Positions 28,004-37,315 of a stretch of DNA of 64,000 nucleotides are shown in pieces. The stretch is from Pedobacter sp. Leaf170 (GTDB lineage: Bacteria; Bacteroidota; Bacteroidia; Sphingobacteriales; Sphingobacteriaceae). The position numbers and the translations under genes were made by a program. The DNA is taken from positions 1 through 64,000 of the forward strand of contig NZ_CAKLBP010000011.1 in NCBI RefSeq assembly GCF_920984665.1. Direction: 5' to 3'. How positions within the stretch are numbered: the stretch's first letter is position 1; every line of letters starts with the position of its first letter. The notes under the pieces were generated by a model that searched no databases, was not told the origin of the DNA, and saw nothing but the letters and a program-made list of their open reading frames with translations.

Positions 28004-28462
28004 TTATTGTAAGCCTTTTAAGATTTCCTGCATTTTCTGTGGGTCGTTCATCATTCCAAAACCAAAAATAACAATGATTGCGATGTAATAAAGCAATGAA
28101 ATGATATTTAGCACTAAGCCTACAATGGCACAAATTCTACCGGCTTTTAAGTTTTTGAAAGAGCTTTCTGTATACGTTGATGGGTTTAATTCATATAATG
28201 CTTTATCTTTTTTGCTTAGCACTAATGCAATTATCGCAGGAATTAAACCCAGGATACCGTAACAGCAACAGAATGCAATTGATAATATCCCTAAAACCAG
28301 AACTATGGTTGCATTTGGTAAATTTTGATAACCCATTCCTCCGCCAAACTGACCAAATGGTGGCTGCTGTTGAAACGGTGGAGGCGTTACTGGTGGTGTA
28401 TTAATAGGTTGAAAAGATTGATTCTCTGGTTGGTTTTCCGGTTGATTTTGTTCTTCAGACAT
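28004..28462 (-). CDS. CCC-motif (DUF4190-like) membrane protein
   Basis: This is a 152-aa protein. Residues 1-50 form a Gln/Pro/Asn-rich tail (NQPENQPENQSFQPINTPPV), and two hydrophobic helices follow. The first holds the cysteine triplet in LSIAFCCCYGILGLIPAI, then a loop with SKKDKALYELNP and a second helix LVLNIISLLYYIAIIVIFGF. NCBI-style naming for this Bacteroidota family is CCC motif membrane protein. Function is unknown; it lies beside a DUF2752 protein, a pairing seen repeatedly in the phylum. Confidence 0.85.
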   Translation of the reverse strand: MSEEQNQPENQPENQSFQPINTPPVTPPPFQQQPPFGQFGGGMGYQNLPNATIVLVLGILSIAFCCCYGILGLIPAIIALVLSKKDKALYELNPSTYTESSFKNLKAGRICAIVGLVLNIISLLYYIAIIVIFGFGMMNDPQKMQEILKGLQ

Positions 28463-28469
28463 AGTATAG

Positions 28470-28802
28470 TTAACTTATGAGTTGATGGTTGTATATTTTG
28501 TAAATGTAATTGATTACAACAATTACTGCAATAGCAATAAATGTACTTTTGATAATCAAAGCACCGAATTTAAAATCGAATTTTAGATGGAATATGGTGT
28601 AAAAACCCAAAAAAACCATTAAGATGGTTGGAGGATATAACCTGAAAGATTCGATAAAATCACCCTGTAACAGCGCCATTCCCGAACGTTGCAAGCCACA
28701 ACCCGGACAATCGAAACCAAACTGAGCTTTAAAAGGGCATGTGAATAAATGATGATTTAACCAGTTGAAAAAACCATTATGTTGCTGAGCCATTGAGTTC
28801 AT
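28470..28802 (-). CDS. DUF2752 membrane protein
   Basis: This 110-aa protein has two or three helices. The family signature C-P-x-C-G is present as FDCPGCGLQRSGMALLQGDF, with an earlier Cys in LFTCPFKAQ. DUF2752 proteins are small membrane proteins of unknown role. Translation may start at 28802 or 28793 (MNSMAQQ); both starts overlap the end of the YkvA gene (28777), implying coupling. It is 7 bp upstream of the CCC-motif gene. Confidence 0.87.
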   Translation of the reverse strand: MNSMAQQHNGFFNWLNHHLFTCPFKAQFGFDCPGCGLQRSGMALLQGDFIESFRLYPPTILMVFLGFYTIFHLKFDFKFGALIIKSTFIAIAVIVVINYIYKIYNHQLIS

Positions 28803-29205
28803 TTAGGTCTAACTGTTTATCTTTCCAGGCCCTATATTTTTCTAAATCCTTTAAAACTTGCTTATAAACCAGGTTCAAAATAAATACATCATCTATGAAA
28901 CCTAAAACCGGTATAAAATCGGGTATAATATCAATAGGAGATAAAAAATAAAGAATACCGCCCAATATTGAAATGATTGACCTTTTTGGAATTTCAGTAT
29001 AATGGCCATTAACATAATCTTTAGCAATCGCGAAAAGTAAGAGCAATTTACTCCACACGCCTTCCAAATCACCTTTATTGGTAACTGCTTTTCCTAATGC
29101 ATCGTTTATGGTTTGTTTAGCCTTGCTTTTATTGTTTAATAAAACACTTGCCTTATTTTCCGATTTTTTAAAAAAATCTAATATCTTTTTTCTGTCTAAT
29201 TTCAT
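28777..29205 (-). CDS. YkvA/DUF1232 family protein
   Basis: This 142-aa protein has the DUF1232 core YFLSPIDIIPDFIPVLGFID at about residues 88-107, a short membrane-associated helix pair. The N-terminal 80 residues are basic and soluble. YkvA-like proteins are widespread, with unknown function. It is first gene of a three-gene run with the DUF2752 and CCC-motif genes. Confidence 0.88.
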   Translation of the reverse strand: MKLDRKKILDFFKKSENKASVLLNNKSKAKQTINDALGKAVTNKGDLEGVWSKLLLLFAIAKDYVNGHYTEIPKRSIISILGGILYFLSPIDIIPDFIPVLGFIDDVFILNLVYKQVLKDLEKYRAWKDKQLDLNELNGSAT

Positions 29206-29249
29206 GGAGGTTATTTCAATGTAAAATGTAAAACGAAAAAAGTATAATT

Positions 29250-30767
29250 TTATTGAGATTTCATCATTTCCAGAATATCATCCACATACTTTCTTTCATT
29301 TGCAAGACGAGGAACCTTATGCTGACCGCCCAGTTTATTCTTCGCTTTTAACCAATTATAAAAAGTATTCGACGCTGCATTATGCACTTTCGGACGGCAG
29401 AGCGCCAAATCCTTAAATCGCTTTGCATCATAATCAGAGTTTATTTCACGTAAGGTATTATCCATTACATCGATAAACTTTTCTAAATCATCTGGTTGCT
29501 TATCAAATTCTATAATCCACTCATGTCCACCAGCCTTTTCGCCTTCAAAATAAATTGGCCCGGCGGTGTAATCTTTAATTTCAGCGCCTGTTACAGCACA
29601 AGCTTTAGTTAAGGCCTGTTCTGCATTATCAATAATCACCTCCTCACCAAATGCGTTTATAAAATGTTTTGTTCGCCCTGTTATTTTAATACGATAAGGT
29701 TCCAGTGATGTAAACTGAACCGTATCTCCTATCATATAACGCCACAAACCGCCGTTTGTAGAAATTACAATAGCATAATTTTTATGTAACTCAACATCGC
29801 CCAACAAAAGTGCGGTCGGATTTTCTTCTCCAATATTTTCCATCGGGATAAATTCATAGAAAATACCATAATCCAACATCAAAAGCATTTCCTCCGAATT
29901 ATCCTGATCCTGAATTCCGAAAAAACCTTCAGAAGCATTGTAGGTTTCCAGATAATACATATCCGGAGATGGAATAAGCTGCTTAAATTGCTCGCGGTAC
30001 GGACCAAAATTTACCGCTCCGTGAACGTATAGTTCTAAATTTGGCCAAACTTCAAGCAAGTGTTTTTTACCCGTAAGTTCCAACACCTTTTTAGCTAACA
30101 CGATTGTCCAGGTTGGCACACCAGAAATGCTGGTTACGTTCTCGTGGATGGTGGCTTCTGCCATTCTATCCATCTTCACTTCGTAATTATCCATCAAGGC
30201 GATAGACATATCCGGCGTACGATAAAACTCAGCCCAAATAGGTAAATTCTTAATCAGCACAGCTGATAAATCACCATAAAAGCAGTCTTCGTTTAATTGG
30301 TTAACCTGATGACTTCCACCCAAAACCAAACCTTTACCAGTAAACATTTGGTTATCGGGGCGATTATTGCAGTAAATAGACAGCATGTCTTTACCGCCTT
30401 TAAAATGGCATTCTTCCAAACTTTCTTCAGATACTGGAATGAATTTACTTCTATCACTAGTTGTACCAGATGATTTTGCAAACCATTTAATATCAGATGG
30501 CCATAAAATATTTTGCTCACCATTAAGCATCCGCTCGATGTAAGGCTTTAAAGTATCATAATTTTGAACAGGAACCCGCTCTTGAAATTGCTGAGGTGTT
30601 AAAATTGATTTGTAATCATAAAGCTTGCCCCATTCTGTATTTTCAGCGCTATCAATTAAGGTATGAAACCATTCTTGTTGCACATCATGCGGATATTTCA
30701 TAAAAAGCTCAATCTGGTGGATTCGCTTTTTCATTAACCAAGTAAAAATAGAATTTACTATTGCCAT
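29250..30767 (-). CDS. GH3 auxin-responsive-promoter family protein (adenylate-forming enzyme)
   Basis: This 505-aa member of the GH3 family belongs to the ANL adenylating superfamily. In plants GH3 enzymes couple amino acids to jasmonate or auxin; the bacterial substrate is unknown. The ATP phosphate loop reads FAKSSGTTSDRSKFIPVSEE (about 108-127), YNASEGFFGIQ supplies the A5-type motif, and ITGRTKHFINAFGEEVI the hinge region. The protein is full length. It is 10 bp downstream of lptB, in the recJ-lptB-GH3 leftward run common in Bacteroidota. Confidence 0.92.
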   Translation of the reverse strand: MAIVNSIFTWLMKKRIHQIELFMKYPHDVQQEWFHTLIDSAENTEWGKLYDYKSILTPQQFQERVPVQNYDTLKPYIERMLNGEQNILWPSDIKWFAKSSGTTSDRSKFIPVSEESLEECHFKGGKDMLSIYCNNRPDNQMFTGKGLVLGGSHQVNQLNEDCFYGDLSAVLIKNLPIWAEFYRTPDMSIALMDNYEVKMDRMAEATIHENVTSISGVPTWTIVLAKKVLELTGKKHLLEVWPNLELYVHGAVNFGPYREQFKQLIPSPDMYYLETYNASEGFFGIQDQDNSEEMLLMLDYGIFYEFIPMENIGEENPTALLLGDVELHKNYAIVISTNGGLWRYMIGDTVQFTSLEPYRIKITGRTKHFINAFGEEVIIDNAEQALTKACAVTGAEIKDYTAGPIYFEGEKAGGHEWIIEFDKQPDDLEKFIDVMDNTLREINSDYDAKRFKDLALCRPKVHNAASNTFYNWLKAKNKLGGQHKVPRLANERKYVDDILEMMKSQ

Positions 30768-30776
30768 GAGCTTTTC

Positions 30777-31517
30777 TTAAACATCAAAATTCTTACGTTT
30801 TAAAACAAAGTTAGAACCTAAATAAACCTTTCTAACCATTTCATTTTCGGCCAAAACCTCAGGTACACCCTGCTCTAAAATCTTACCTTCAAAAAGCAAA
30901 TAAGCCCTATCGGTAATCGAAAGCGTTTCCTGAACATTATGGTCGGTAATTAGAATACCAATATTTTTATGTTTTAGTTTTGCAACTATCGATTGAATTT
31001 CTTCAACCGCAATCGGATCTACGCCCGCAAATGGTTCATCAAGTAAAATAAAACTTGGGTTTGCAGCCAGAGCTCTCGCAATTTCGGTCCTTCTACGCTC
31101 GCCACCAGATAATAAATCGCCTCTGTTTTTGCGTACTTTATGCAAACTGAATTCATTAATTAATTCTTCCAGTTTATCTTTCTGCTCTTCCTTGCTAAGT
31201 TTAGTCATTTCAAGTATAGAAAGGATATTATCTTCAACAGTTAGCTTTCTAAAAACTGATGCTTCCTGGGCTAAATAACCAATACCTTTTTGCGCCCGGC
31301 GATACATTGCATCTTCTGTAATGTCCTCATCTTCAAGAAAAATCCTACCTTCATTGGGCTTTATTAAACCAACAATCATGTAGAATGATGTTGTTTTCCC
31401 TGCCCCGTTTGGCCCAAGTAAACCAACAATTTCACCCTGACTAACGTTAAATGAAACATCATTAACAACAGTTCGCTGTTTATATTTTTTAACAAGATGC
31501 TCAGCTCTTAATATCAT
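30777..31517 (-). CDS. lptB: LPS export ABC transporter ATP-binding protein LptB
   Basis: This 246-aa cytoplasmic ATPase drives LptFG to lift LPS from the inner membrane. It carries Walker [14 protein letters not shown], the Q loop, the signature [17 protein letters not shown], and Walker [21 protein letters not shown]. The DEPFAGVDP form and the [20 protein letters not shown] stretch are typical of LptB, distinguishing it from other ABC ATPases. Other lpt genes are not in the window. Confidence 0.95.
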   Translation of the reverse strand: MILRAEHLVKKYKQRTVVNDVSFNVSQGEIVGLLGPNGAGKTTSFYMIVGLIKPNEGRIFLEDEDITEDAMYRRAQKGIGYLAQEASVFRKLTVEDNILSILEMTKLSKEEQKDKLEELINEFSLHKVRKNRGDLLSGGERRRTEIARALAANPSFILLDEPFAGVDPIAVEEIQSIVAKLKHKNIGILITDHNVQETLSITDRAYLLFEGKILEQGVPEVLAENEMVRKVYLGSNFVLKRKNFDV

Positions 31518-31649
31518 TATTTATTTAAATTTTTGATTTACGACTACCATAAATCCAAATCAACATGTTCAAATTATGTCATTCTGAATTTATTTCAGAA
31601 TTTATTTAGCAATACAGGAAAAAAGAGTTTGTTCTTTTATCCTTGCTTC

Positions 31650-33353
31650 TTATTCTATTGTCTTAATGCCTTTAATATTTAACTGCAAACGCTTTTTATC
31701 ACGCCACACATTTTCTTCTAAAGTATAGCAAACCGAGAACGGAACATTTGGTTGTAAAAGTTTCTCAAATTCTGCTAAACCAAAAGCAATGCCTTCAAAA
31801 ATACTCGAATTTTGTTGTTTTATATTAATTTTTAAGTGATTTGCCCCAACAACAGTTGGATACTGAGCAAGGTAAACATTATGTGTTACAAAAATTGGCG
31901 CCATATTTTCTGGCCCGAACGGACCCATTTGTGCTAAAACGCGATAGAATTTCCCATCAATTTGAGCAAGCTCAATTTCTGCATCAATTTTTATCATGGG
32001 CGTTAAAAGCTCATCGGTTATGGATGCAGATACAATTTCTTCAAATTTATCAGCCAATGCTGCAACATTGCTTTCTTGCATAGTTAAGCCTGCGGCAAAC
32101 TTATGGCCGCCATATTGATCTAATAAATCTGAACAACCACTCAAAGCTTCGTACAAATCAAAACCAACCACCGAACGGCAAGAACCTGCAACATGACCGT
32201 TTGATTTTGTAAGTACAATTGTTGGTCGGTAATATTTTTCGGTTAACCGGGATGCTACGATACCAATAACGCCTTTGTGCCAATTTTCGTTAAAAACAAC
32301 AGTAGTTTTGCGATTAATTAAGATTTCACTATCGCCAATCAAAGCTAAAGCTTCGCGGGTAATATCCTGGTCGTAAGTTTTACGTTCGGTATTTTTTAAA
32401 TTAATTGATTCGCTCTGCTCTAAAGAATTGCCATCAGCCTGGCACAGCAACATCGCTACGGCATGTTTTGCATGGTCTATTCTGCCCGCAGCATTTATCC
32501 GCGGACCTAATGTAAAAACCACATCAGTTATGGTATAATTTTCGGTTTTGCCAGAAACCTCCATCAAAGCCCTCAAACCTTCGCAAGGGTTTGAGTTTAG
32601 TTTCTGTAAACCATAATAAGCTAAAATTCTGTTTTCACCAACCACAGGAACAATATCGGCGGCAATGCTTACCATAACCAAATCCAGGTATTGCAAATAG
32701 GTTTCCTGTGGCAGTTCATACTGCTGAGCATAAGCCTGAGCGAGTTTAAAGCCGATTCCACAGCCAGCAAGTTCTTTAAATGGATATTCGCAATCACTTC
32801 TTTTCGGGTCTAAAACCGCTAAAGCTTTTGGTAATTCATCGCCTGGTAAATGGTGGTCGCAAATGATGAAATCAATACCTAAGTCATTTGCATAATCAAT
32901 CTTATCAATTGATTTTATACCGCAATCTAAAGCAATAATTAGAGTAAAACCCTTTTCTTTAGCGTAATCAATTCCTGCTGTAGAAATACCATAACCTTCG
33001 AGGTATCTATCTGGTATGTAATATTCTATGTTGGAGGTTAATTGAGAGAAAAAGCTATAAGCGAGCGCTACAGAAGTGGTACCATCAACATCATAATCGC
33101 CATAAATTAAAATCTTCTCCTGATTATCAATGGCAACTTCAATTCTGGCCACAGCAACATCCATATCCTTCATTAAAAAAGGATTATGAAGGTGATTTAA
33201 ATTTGGCCTGAAAAAATCTTTTGCTTCATCAAAACTGCAAATATTCCTTTGCACTAATATTTGCGCAAGTGAACGGTCTATATTTAATTCTTCAGCTATT
33301 TTATTAACAGTATCATCATTACAATCTGATGCTTTTACCCATCTTTTTTCCAT
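31650..33353 (-). CDS. recJ: Single-stranded-DNA-specific exonuclease RecJ
   Basis: This 567-aa 5'-3' ssDNA exonuclease acts in recombination and mismatch repair. The DHH phosphoesterase motifs are ILIYGDYDVDGTTSVAL, IIALDCGIKS, FIICDHHLPGDELP and, in DHHA1, GPRINAAGRIDHAKHAVA; GHVAGSCRSVVGFDLYEAL and GGHKFAAGLTM follow. The C-terminal OB-like domain ends LQLNIKGIKTIE. Length is normal for the family. A 130-bp gap with a TCATTCTGAATTTATTTCAG dispersed repeat (about 31578-31597) separates it from lptB. Confidence 0.95.
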   Translation of the reverse strand: MEKRWVKASDCNDDTVNKIAEELNIDRSLAQILVQRNICSFDEAKDFFRPNLNHLHNPFLMKDMDVAVARIEVAIDNQEKILIYGDYDVDGTTSVALAYSFFSQLTSNIEYYIPDRYLEGYGISTAGIDYAKEKGFTLIIALDCGIKSIDKIDYANDLGIDFIICDHHLPGDELPKALAVLDPKRSDCEYPFKELAGCGIGFKLAQAYAQQYELPQETYLQYLDLVMVSIAADIVPVVGENRILAYYGLQKLNSNPCEGLRALMEVSGKTENYTITDVVFTLGPRINAAGRIDHAKHAVAMLLCQADGNSLEQSESINLKNTERKTYDQDITREALALIGDSEILINRKTTVVFNENWHKGVIGIVASRLTEKYYRPTIVLTKSNGHVAGSCRSVVGFDLYEALSGCSDLLDQYGGHKFAAGLTMQESNVAALADKFEEIVSASITDELLTPMIKIDAEIELAQIDGKFYRVLAQMGPFGPENMAPIFVTHNVYLAQYPTVVGANHLKINIKQQNSSIFEGIAFGLAEFEKLLQPNVPFSVCYTLEENVWRDKKRLQLNIKGIKTIE

Positions 33354-33465
33354 TTATTCTTTCTCCGAACAGTAAATATACATTTTAATTGAATACTTAA
33401 ACACAATGCCAAAACGAATGAAGAAATAGATTGTTAACTTTACAGCACATTAAAACTAATATATT

Positions 33466-34230
33466 TTGCAAGTTCATACCTTATTTGAAGGCACCTACTC
33501 TGTAGATGCTACGAAAAAATTTATTCCTTTTGATTCTGCTATTCATAATTTTAGAGATAGACCAGCATCTTTATTTATTAATGTACAGCCATTTTTGGTT
33601 GAGCTAAAAAACGACTTGATTTTATTTGATACCGGATTGGGTTTTAGTGATGACCATGGTGAATTAATTTTGCATAAAAATATTCGCAATGCAGGTTTCG
33701 ACCCAACAGATGTAACTAAGGTTTTAATGTCGCACTTACATTATGATCATTCTGGTGGTATGATTCATAAAATTGGTGATAAAGCACAACTTAGCTTTCC
33801 GGATGCAGAATACGTGATTAATCGTGGCGAATGGGAAACTGCTTTTAGCAGCACATCATCCTCTTATCATACCGACATTTTTGAGGTTGTTCAAAGAAAT
33901 GCGCAATTAAAATTTATTGAGGGTGATGGCAGCTTAGATGAAACAATTGCTTTTGAATTTACGGGTGCGCATTGTCCGAATCATCAGGTTTTTTTATTAA
34001 CTGAAGGTAACCAGAAAGTATTTTTTGGCGGTGATGTTTTGCCAGAGCCGGGCGAATTAATTAAAAATTTTATTGCCAAATATGATTTCGATGGCCGCAG
34101 GGCGATGGAATTGCGCAAAGAATTTGGCAAAAGAGCAGCAGCAGAAAACTGGGAGTGTTTATTTTACCATAGCAAAGACCAAGCTACCGGTTTTGTTGAT
34201 GAAGTTGAGGGTGGATTTAAGATAAGGTAG
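33466..34230 (+). CDS. Metallo-beta-lactamase-fold hydrolase
   Basis: This 254-aa MBL-fold protein shows the zinc site SHLHYDHSGGM at about residues 88-98 (HxHxDH), a further His in TGAHCPNHQVFLL, and Asp in FFGGDVLPEP. It probably hydrolyses a lactone, thioester or phosphodiester; the substrate is not evident. The start is TTG at 33466 (MQVHTLFEGTYSVD); no ATG gives the first strand, which all family members have. It is divergent from recJ. Confidence 0.85.
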   Translation: MQVHTLFEGTYSVDATKKFIPFDSAIHNFRDRPASLFINVQPFLVELKNDLILFDTGLGFSDDHGELILHKNIRNAGFDPTDVTKVLMSHLHYDHSGGMIHKIGDKAQLSFPDAEYVINRGEWETAFSSTSSSYHTDIFEVVQRNAQLKFIEGDGSLDETIAFEFTGAHCPNHQVFLLTEGNQKVFFGGDVLPEPGELIKNFIAKYDFDGRRAMELRKEFGKRAAAENWECLFYHSKDQATGFVDEVEGGFKIR

Positions 34231-34777
34231 TGGAAAGTTGAAAGTGAAAAGTTGAAAGTGATAAATTCAAAGTGAAAAGTTGAAAGTATAAAGTTCGTAG
34301 TTGACTATTGAAATTTAAATATTCATGAATTATTTACAAATATCCGTTGGCTAAGGCCAACGGCTAGGTAAATGCAGGTGCAAAATAAATTTGAAAGCCT
34401 AAGGCTAACCAGATAGTTTCATGATTTCATTGCCGTCAGTTTCAACTGACGGAAGAATGATAAGCAACCAAGGCTTCAGCACATTCTGCAATTTGCATCC
34501 TTTGTTTCTTGCAGTTCTGTAAGTGTTTAAACCCGATAGCAGCGAAAATACTTTTTCAAACCTATAAGTTTTTCAAAACCTTATAGGTTTGAAAAAGATT
34601 GTAGCGAATAGCGGGAACAAACATTAAAATTAACTACAAAACTGCTTTCCAAAATATTATAGAAAACATATTATATCGAGGTTTTTATATGCGCATGATG
34701 ATTGCTTCATACCTGGCGCCGACAAAAAAAAGCGCCCAATAAATTGAGCGCTTTATATTTTTCCGAGACCTAGAGAA
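34231..34777. other. 547-bp gene-free stretch with several repeat types
   Basis: No gene is seen. At 34234-34305, GAAAAGTTGAAAGT-like words repeat four times. Hairpins follow: CCGTTGGCTAAGGCCAACGG (about 34344), CCGTCAGTTTCAACTGACGG (about 34434), and CCTATAAG/CTTATAGG-type arms at 34561-34588 leading into the AGATTGTAGCGAATAGCGGG block (34576-34616). That block also occurs at 15033-15073 and, reversed, at 40392-40423. The yceI terminator closes the stretch. Confidence 0.7.
34729..34754 (-). terminator. yceI-type gene terminator
   Basis: Arms 34729-34739 (AAAGCGCCCAA) and 34744-34754 (TTGAGCGCTTT) pair with one mismatch around a 4-nt loop. On the - strand the stem runs into seven T residues, 24 bp after the stop at 34778. 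Confidence 0.88.
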
Positions 34778-35350
34778 TTATTTTTTAGCTACTAATTTAA
34801 CAGCTAACTCGAAATTATCATCGATTGCTTTGTCGCCAATGCTATCGAAGAAAGATTTTGAACCGTAACGGATGTCATATTTAGTTCTATCAACAACGAT
34901 TTTACCAGCTAAAGCAGATACTGTACCATCAGCATTAACAGAGATAGTTGCAGGGAAAGTTACCGGTTTAGTGATGCCTTTGATTGTTAAGTTACCTGTT
35001 ACATTTGTACCAGCAACTTTAGTAATTACGAATGTTGAAGTTGGGAATTTAGCTACTCCGAAAAAATCATCAGCTTTTAAGTGGCCTTCTAATTTAGCGC
35101 TACCATCAGCATCTTTTATAGAGTTCATATCGATAGTGAAAGTTCCACCAGTTACTTTTTTACCATCAACGTTTAACGTTCCTGATTGTAAAGCGATAGT
35201 TCCGTTGTGAGAACCTGTAACTTTTTTCCCAACCCAGGTAATGGTTGATTTTGCTGCATCTACAGTGTAAGTTACTGGTTTAATAGTTGTAAAAGCTGAT
35301 AATGACACAACTGCAACTAATAAAAAGATTGAAGAGATTTTTAATTTCAT
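34778..35350 (-). CDS. YceI-family lipocalin-like exported protein
   Basis: This 190-aa protein has a signal peptide (MKLKISSIFLLVAVVSLSAF). The mature part is the YceI eight-stranded barrel: TYTVDAAKSTITWVGKKV, then GTFTIDMNSIKDADG, GHLKADDFFGVAKFPTSTF, and GNLTIKGITKPVTFP. YceI proteins bind isoprenoid-like lipids in the periplasm. A longer start at 35392 exists, but a good -7 box at 35375-35382 places transcription start inside it, so ATG 35350 is chosen. Confidence 0.92.
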   Translation of the reverse strand: MKLKISSIFLLVAVVSLSAFTTIKPVTYTVDAAKSTITWVGKKVTGSHNGTIALQSGTLNVDGKKVTGGTFTIDMNSIKDADGSAKLEGHLKADDFFGVAKFPTSTFVITKVAGTNVTGNLTIKGITKPVTFPATISVNADGTVSALAGKIVVDRTKYDIRYGSKSFFDSIGDKAIDDNFELAVKLVAKK

Positions 35351-35374
35351 TTTCTGGTTTTTTAAAATTTGATA

Positions 35375-35382
35375 CAAAGATA
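35375..35382 (-). promoter_or_regulatory. -7 promoter box of the yceI-type gene
   Basis: TATCTTTG on the - strand matches the Bacteroidota -7 consensus TAnnTTTG exactly and lies 25 bases before the chosen ATG. No clear TTTG -33 box is seen at the expected spacing. Confidence 0.5.
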
Positions 35383-35688
35383 TACTTAACATTGCTTGGT
35401 TGCTATTGATGTATGTTAAGTTTTTTAAAATTATATGATTTATTTAAAATCATTCTATTGACTGAAAAATATTGTGGAGGTTTAATTTGACGGCTTAAAA
35501 ATGATTAGGAAAAGCAAATGCAGCAGCGTTGTTTAATGTTAGTCGGGCTTTCCATTAAATTCCCGATGAAAAATCGGGAGATATCATTTCAATCCCGTTT
35601 AGGTGGGCAATGCGGTGCTTCTATTTAGGATTTCAAAATGTCCAACCAATATTTCATTATATTAGTAAGCAAATAAATAAAAGAAATA
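35383..35688. other. 306-bp gap before the VOC gene
   Basis: No gene is seen. A TCCCGAT/ATCGGGA hairpin lies at 35561-35579. The rest is AT-rich sequence with no other structure I can name. Confidence 0.6.
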
Positions 35689-36048
35689 ATGAATCACAAT
35701 GCAAAATCAATCCGCCAGTTTATTGGCGCTAAAGATTTCGAGATATCCAGGAACTTCTACCGCGATTTAGGTTTTGAAGAAGTAACTTTAGGTAACCAAA
35801 TGTCGGTTTTTAAGAGCGGCAATATGGCTTTTTATTTACAAAATGCCTACGTTAAAGATTGGATTGAAAATACCATGGTATTTATGGAAGTTGACGACAT
35901 TAACCGCTTTCACGATGATTTGTCTGCTTTAGATTTAGATAAAAAATATAATGTTAAACCTTCACCCATCAAACATGAAGATTGGGGCAGCGAATGTTTC
36001 TTGCTAGACCCAGCCGGAAACTTATGGCATTTTGGAGTGTTTATTTAA
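35689..36048 (+). CDS. VOC-family (glyoxalase/bleomycin-resistance-like) protein
   Basis: This 119-aa single-domain vicinal-oxygen-chelate protein has paired beta-alpha-beta-beta-beta units: RQFIGAKDFEISRNFYRDLG and, near the end, WGSECFLLDPAGNLWHFGVF. The His/Glu metal ligands are only partly evident. Role could be metal-dependent catalysis or ligand binding; unassigned. It stands alone before the 247-bp tandem array. Confidence 0.85.
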   Translation: MNHNAKSIRQFIGAKDFEISRNFYRDLGFEEVTLGNQMSVFKSGNMAFYLQNAYVKDWIENTMVFMEVDDINRFHDDLSALDLDKKYNVKPSPIKHEDWGSECFLLDPAGNLWHFGVFI

Positions 36049-36060
36049 ATAGTTTCTGTT

Positions 36061-37206
36061 TTGCGCCTGAATTGAGGTGCAAAAAAAATCTGCAGGCTTT
36101 ATGAAAATGAATTCAAAAACTTACAGATGATTTATTTGTTTCATGAAGACACGAACCAAGGCTTAATTATCTAAAATGAGATTGCTTCGTTGGCTGAAAA
36201 AGCCTTCTCGCAATGACGAGTAGGAAAGTCAAAATCGTCATTTCGACTGGAGCGCAGCGTAATGGAGAAATCTTTGAACATAGGTTGTCAGTACAAAGAT
36301 TTCTCGGCTGCGCCTGAATTGAGAGGCAAAAAAAATCTGCAGGTTTATGAAAATGAATTCTAAAACTTGCAGATGATTTATTTGCTTCGTAGAAACACGA
36401 ACCAAGGATTAATTATCTAAAATGAGATTGCTTCGTCGGCTGAAAAAGCCTTCTCGCAATGACGAGTAGGAAAGTCAAAATCGTCATTTCGACTGGAGCG
36501 CAGCGTAATGGAGAAATCTTTGAACATAGGTTATTAGTACAAAAATTTCTCGGCTGCACCTGAAATGCCGAACAAAAAAATCTGCAAGCTTTAAAAAAAA
36601 TGAATTCAAAAACTTGCAGATGATTTATTTGCTTCGTGGAGACACGAACCAAGGGTTAATTATCTAGAATGAGATTGCTTCGTCGGCTGAAAAAGCCTTC
36701 TCGCAATGACGGGCAAAAAAGTCAAAATCGTCATTTCGACTGGAGCGCAGCGTAATGGAGAAATCTTTGAACATAGGTTATTAGTACAAAAATTTCTCAG
36801 CTGAACCTGAAATGCCGAACAAAAAAAAATCTGCAAGCTTTATGAAAATGAATTCTAAAACTTGCAGATGATTTATTTGTTTCGTGAAGACAAGAACCAA
36901 GGCTTAATTATCTAAAATGAGATTGCTTCGTTGGCTGAAAAAGCCTCCTCGCAATGACGAGTAGGAAAGTCAAAATCGTCATTTCGACTGGAGCGCAGCG
37001 TAATGGAGAAATCTTTGAACATAGGTTATCAGTACAAAGATTTCTCGGTTGCGCCTGAAATGAGGGGCAAAAAAAATCTGCAAGCTTTATGAAAATGAAT
37101 TCAAAAACTTGCAGATGATTTATTTGCTTTGTAGAAACACGAACCAAGGCTTAATTATTTAAAAAGAGATTGCTTCGTCGGCTGAAAAAGCCTTCTCGCA
37201 ATGACG
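36061..37206. repeat. Tandem array, about 4.6 copies of a 246-248-bp unit
   Basis: The word GAGATTGCTTCGT begins units at 36178, 36424, 36671, 36919 and 37166 (spacing 246, 247, 248, 247). Each unit holds a GAGATTGCTTCGTCGGCTGA hairpin arm with CTTCTCGCAATGACG, the block GTCATTTCGACTGGAGCGCA, a second hairpin built on AAAGATTTCTC, and a pair of AATCTGCA/TGCAGATGA arms. Units differ by scattered substitutions. Two 79-codon frames on the - strand inside it are repeat artefacts. Confidence 0.95.
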
Positions 37207-37254
37207 GATTGGTGTTGGGTTCAGCGATGGAAAGGAAAACCTTAAATCTTTTAC

Positions 37255-37315
37255 CTTCTACCCTATACCCTAAACCCTGCACCTTAAACCCTATACCTTC
37301 TACCCTAAACCCTAA
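37255..37315. repeat. CCCTAAA/CCCTATA simple repeat at the end of gcvP
   Basis: About nine imperfect heptamers of the form CCCTAAA, CCCTATA, CCTTCTA or CCTTAAA follow one another, touching the gcvP stop (TTA at 37312). It resembles eukaryotic telomere repeats but is a short intergenic simple repeat, probably arisen by slippage. Confidence 0.85.

Noticed and set aside
36413-37147. Two nearly identical 79-codon frames on the - strand
   Set aside because: They are the same part of two units of the 247-bp tandem array; other units break the frame.
37255-37315. Telomere repeat
   Set aside because: About nine imperfect CCCTAAA-like heptamers in mid-chromosome, touching gcvP; bacterial simple repeat, not a replicon end.
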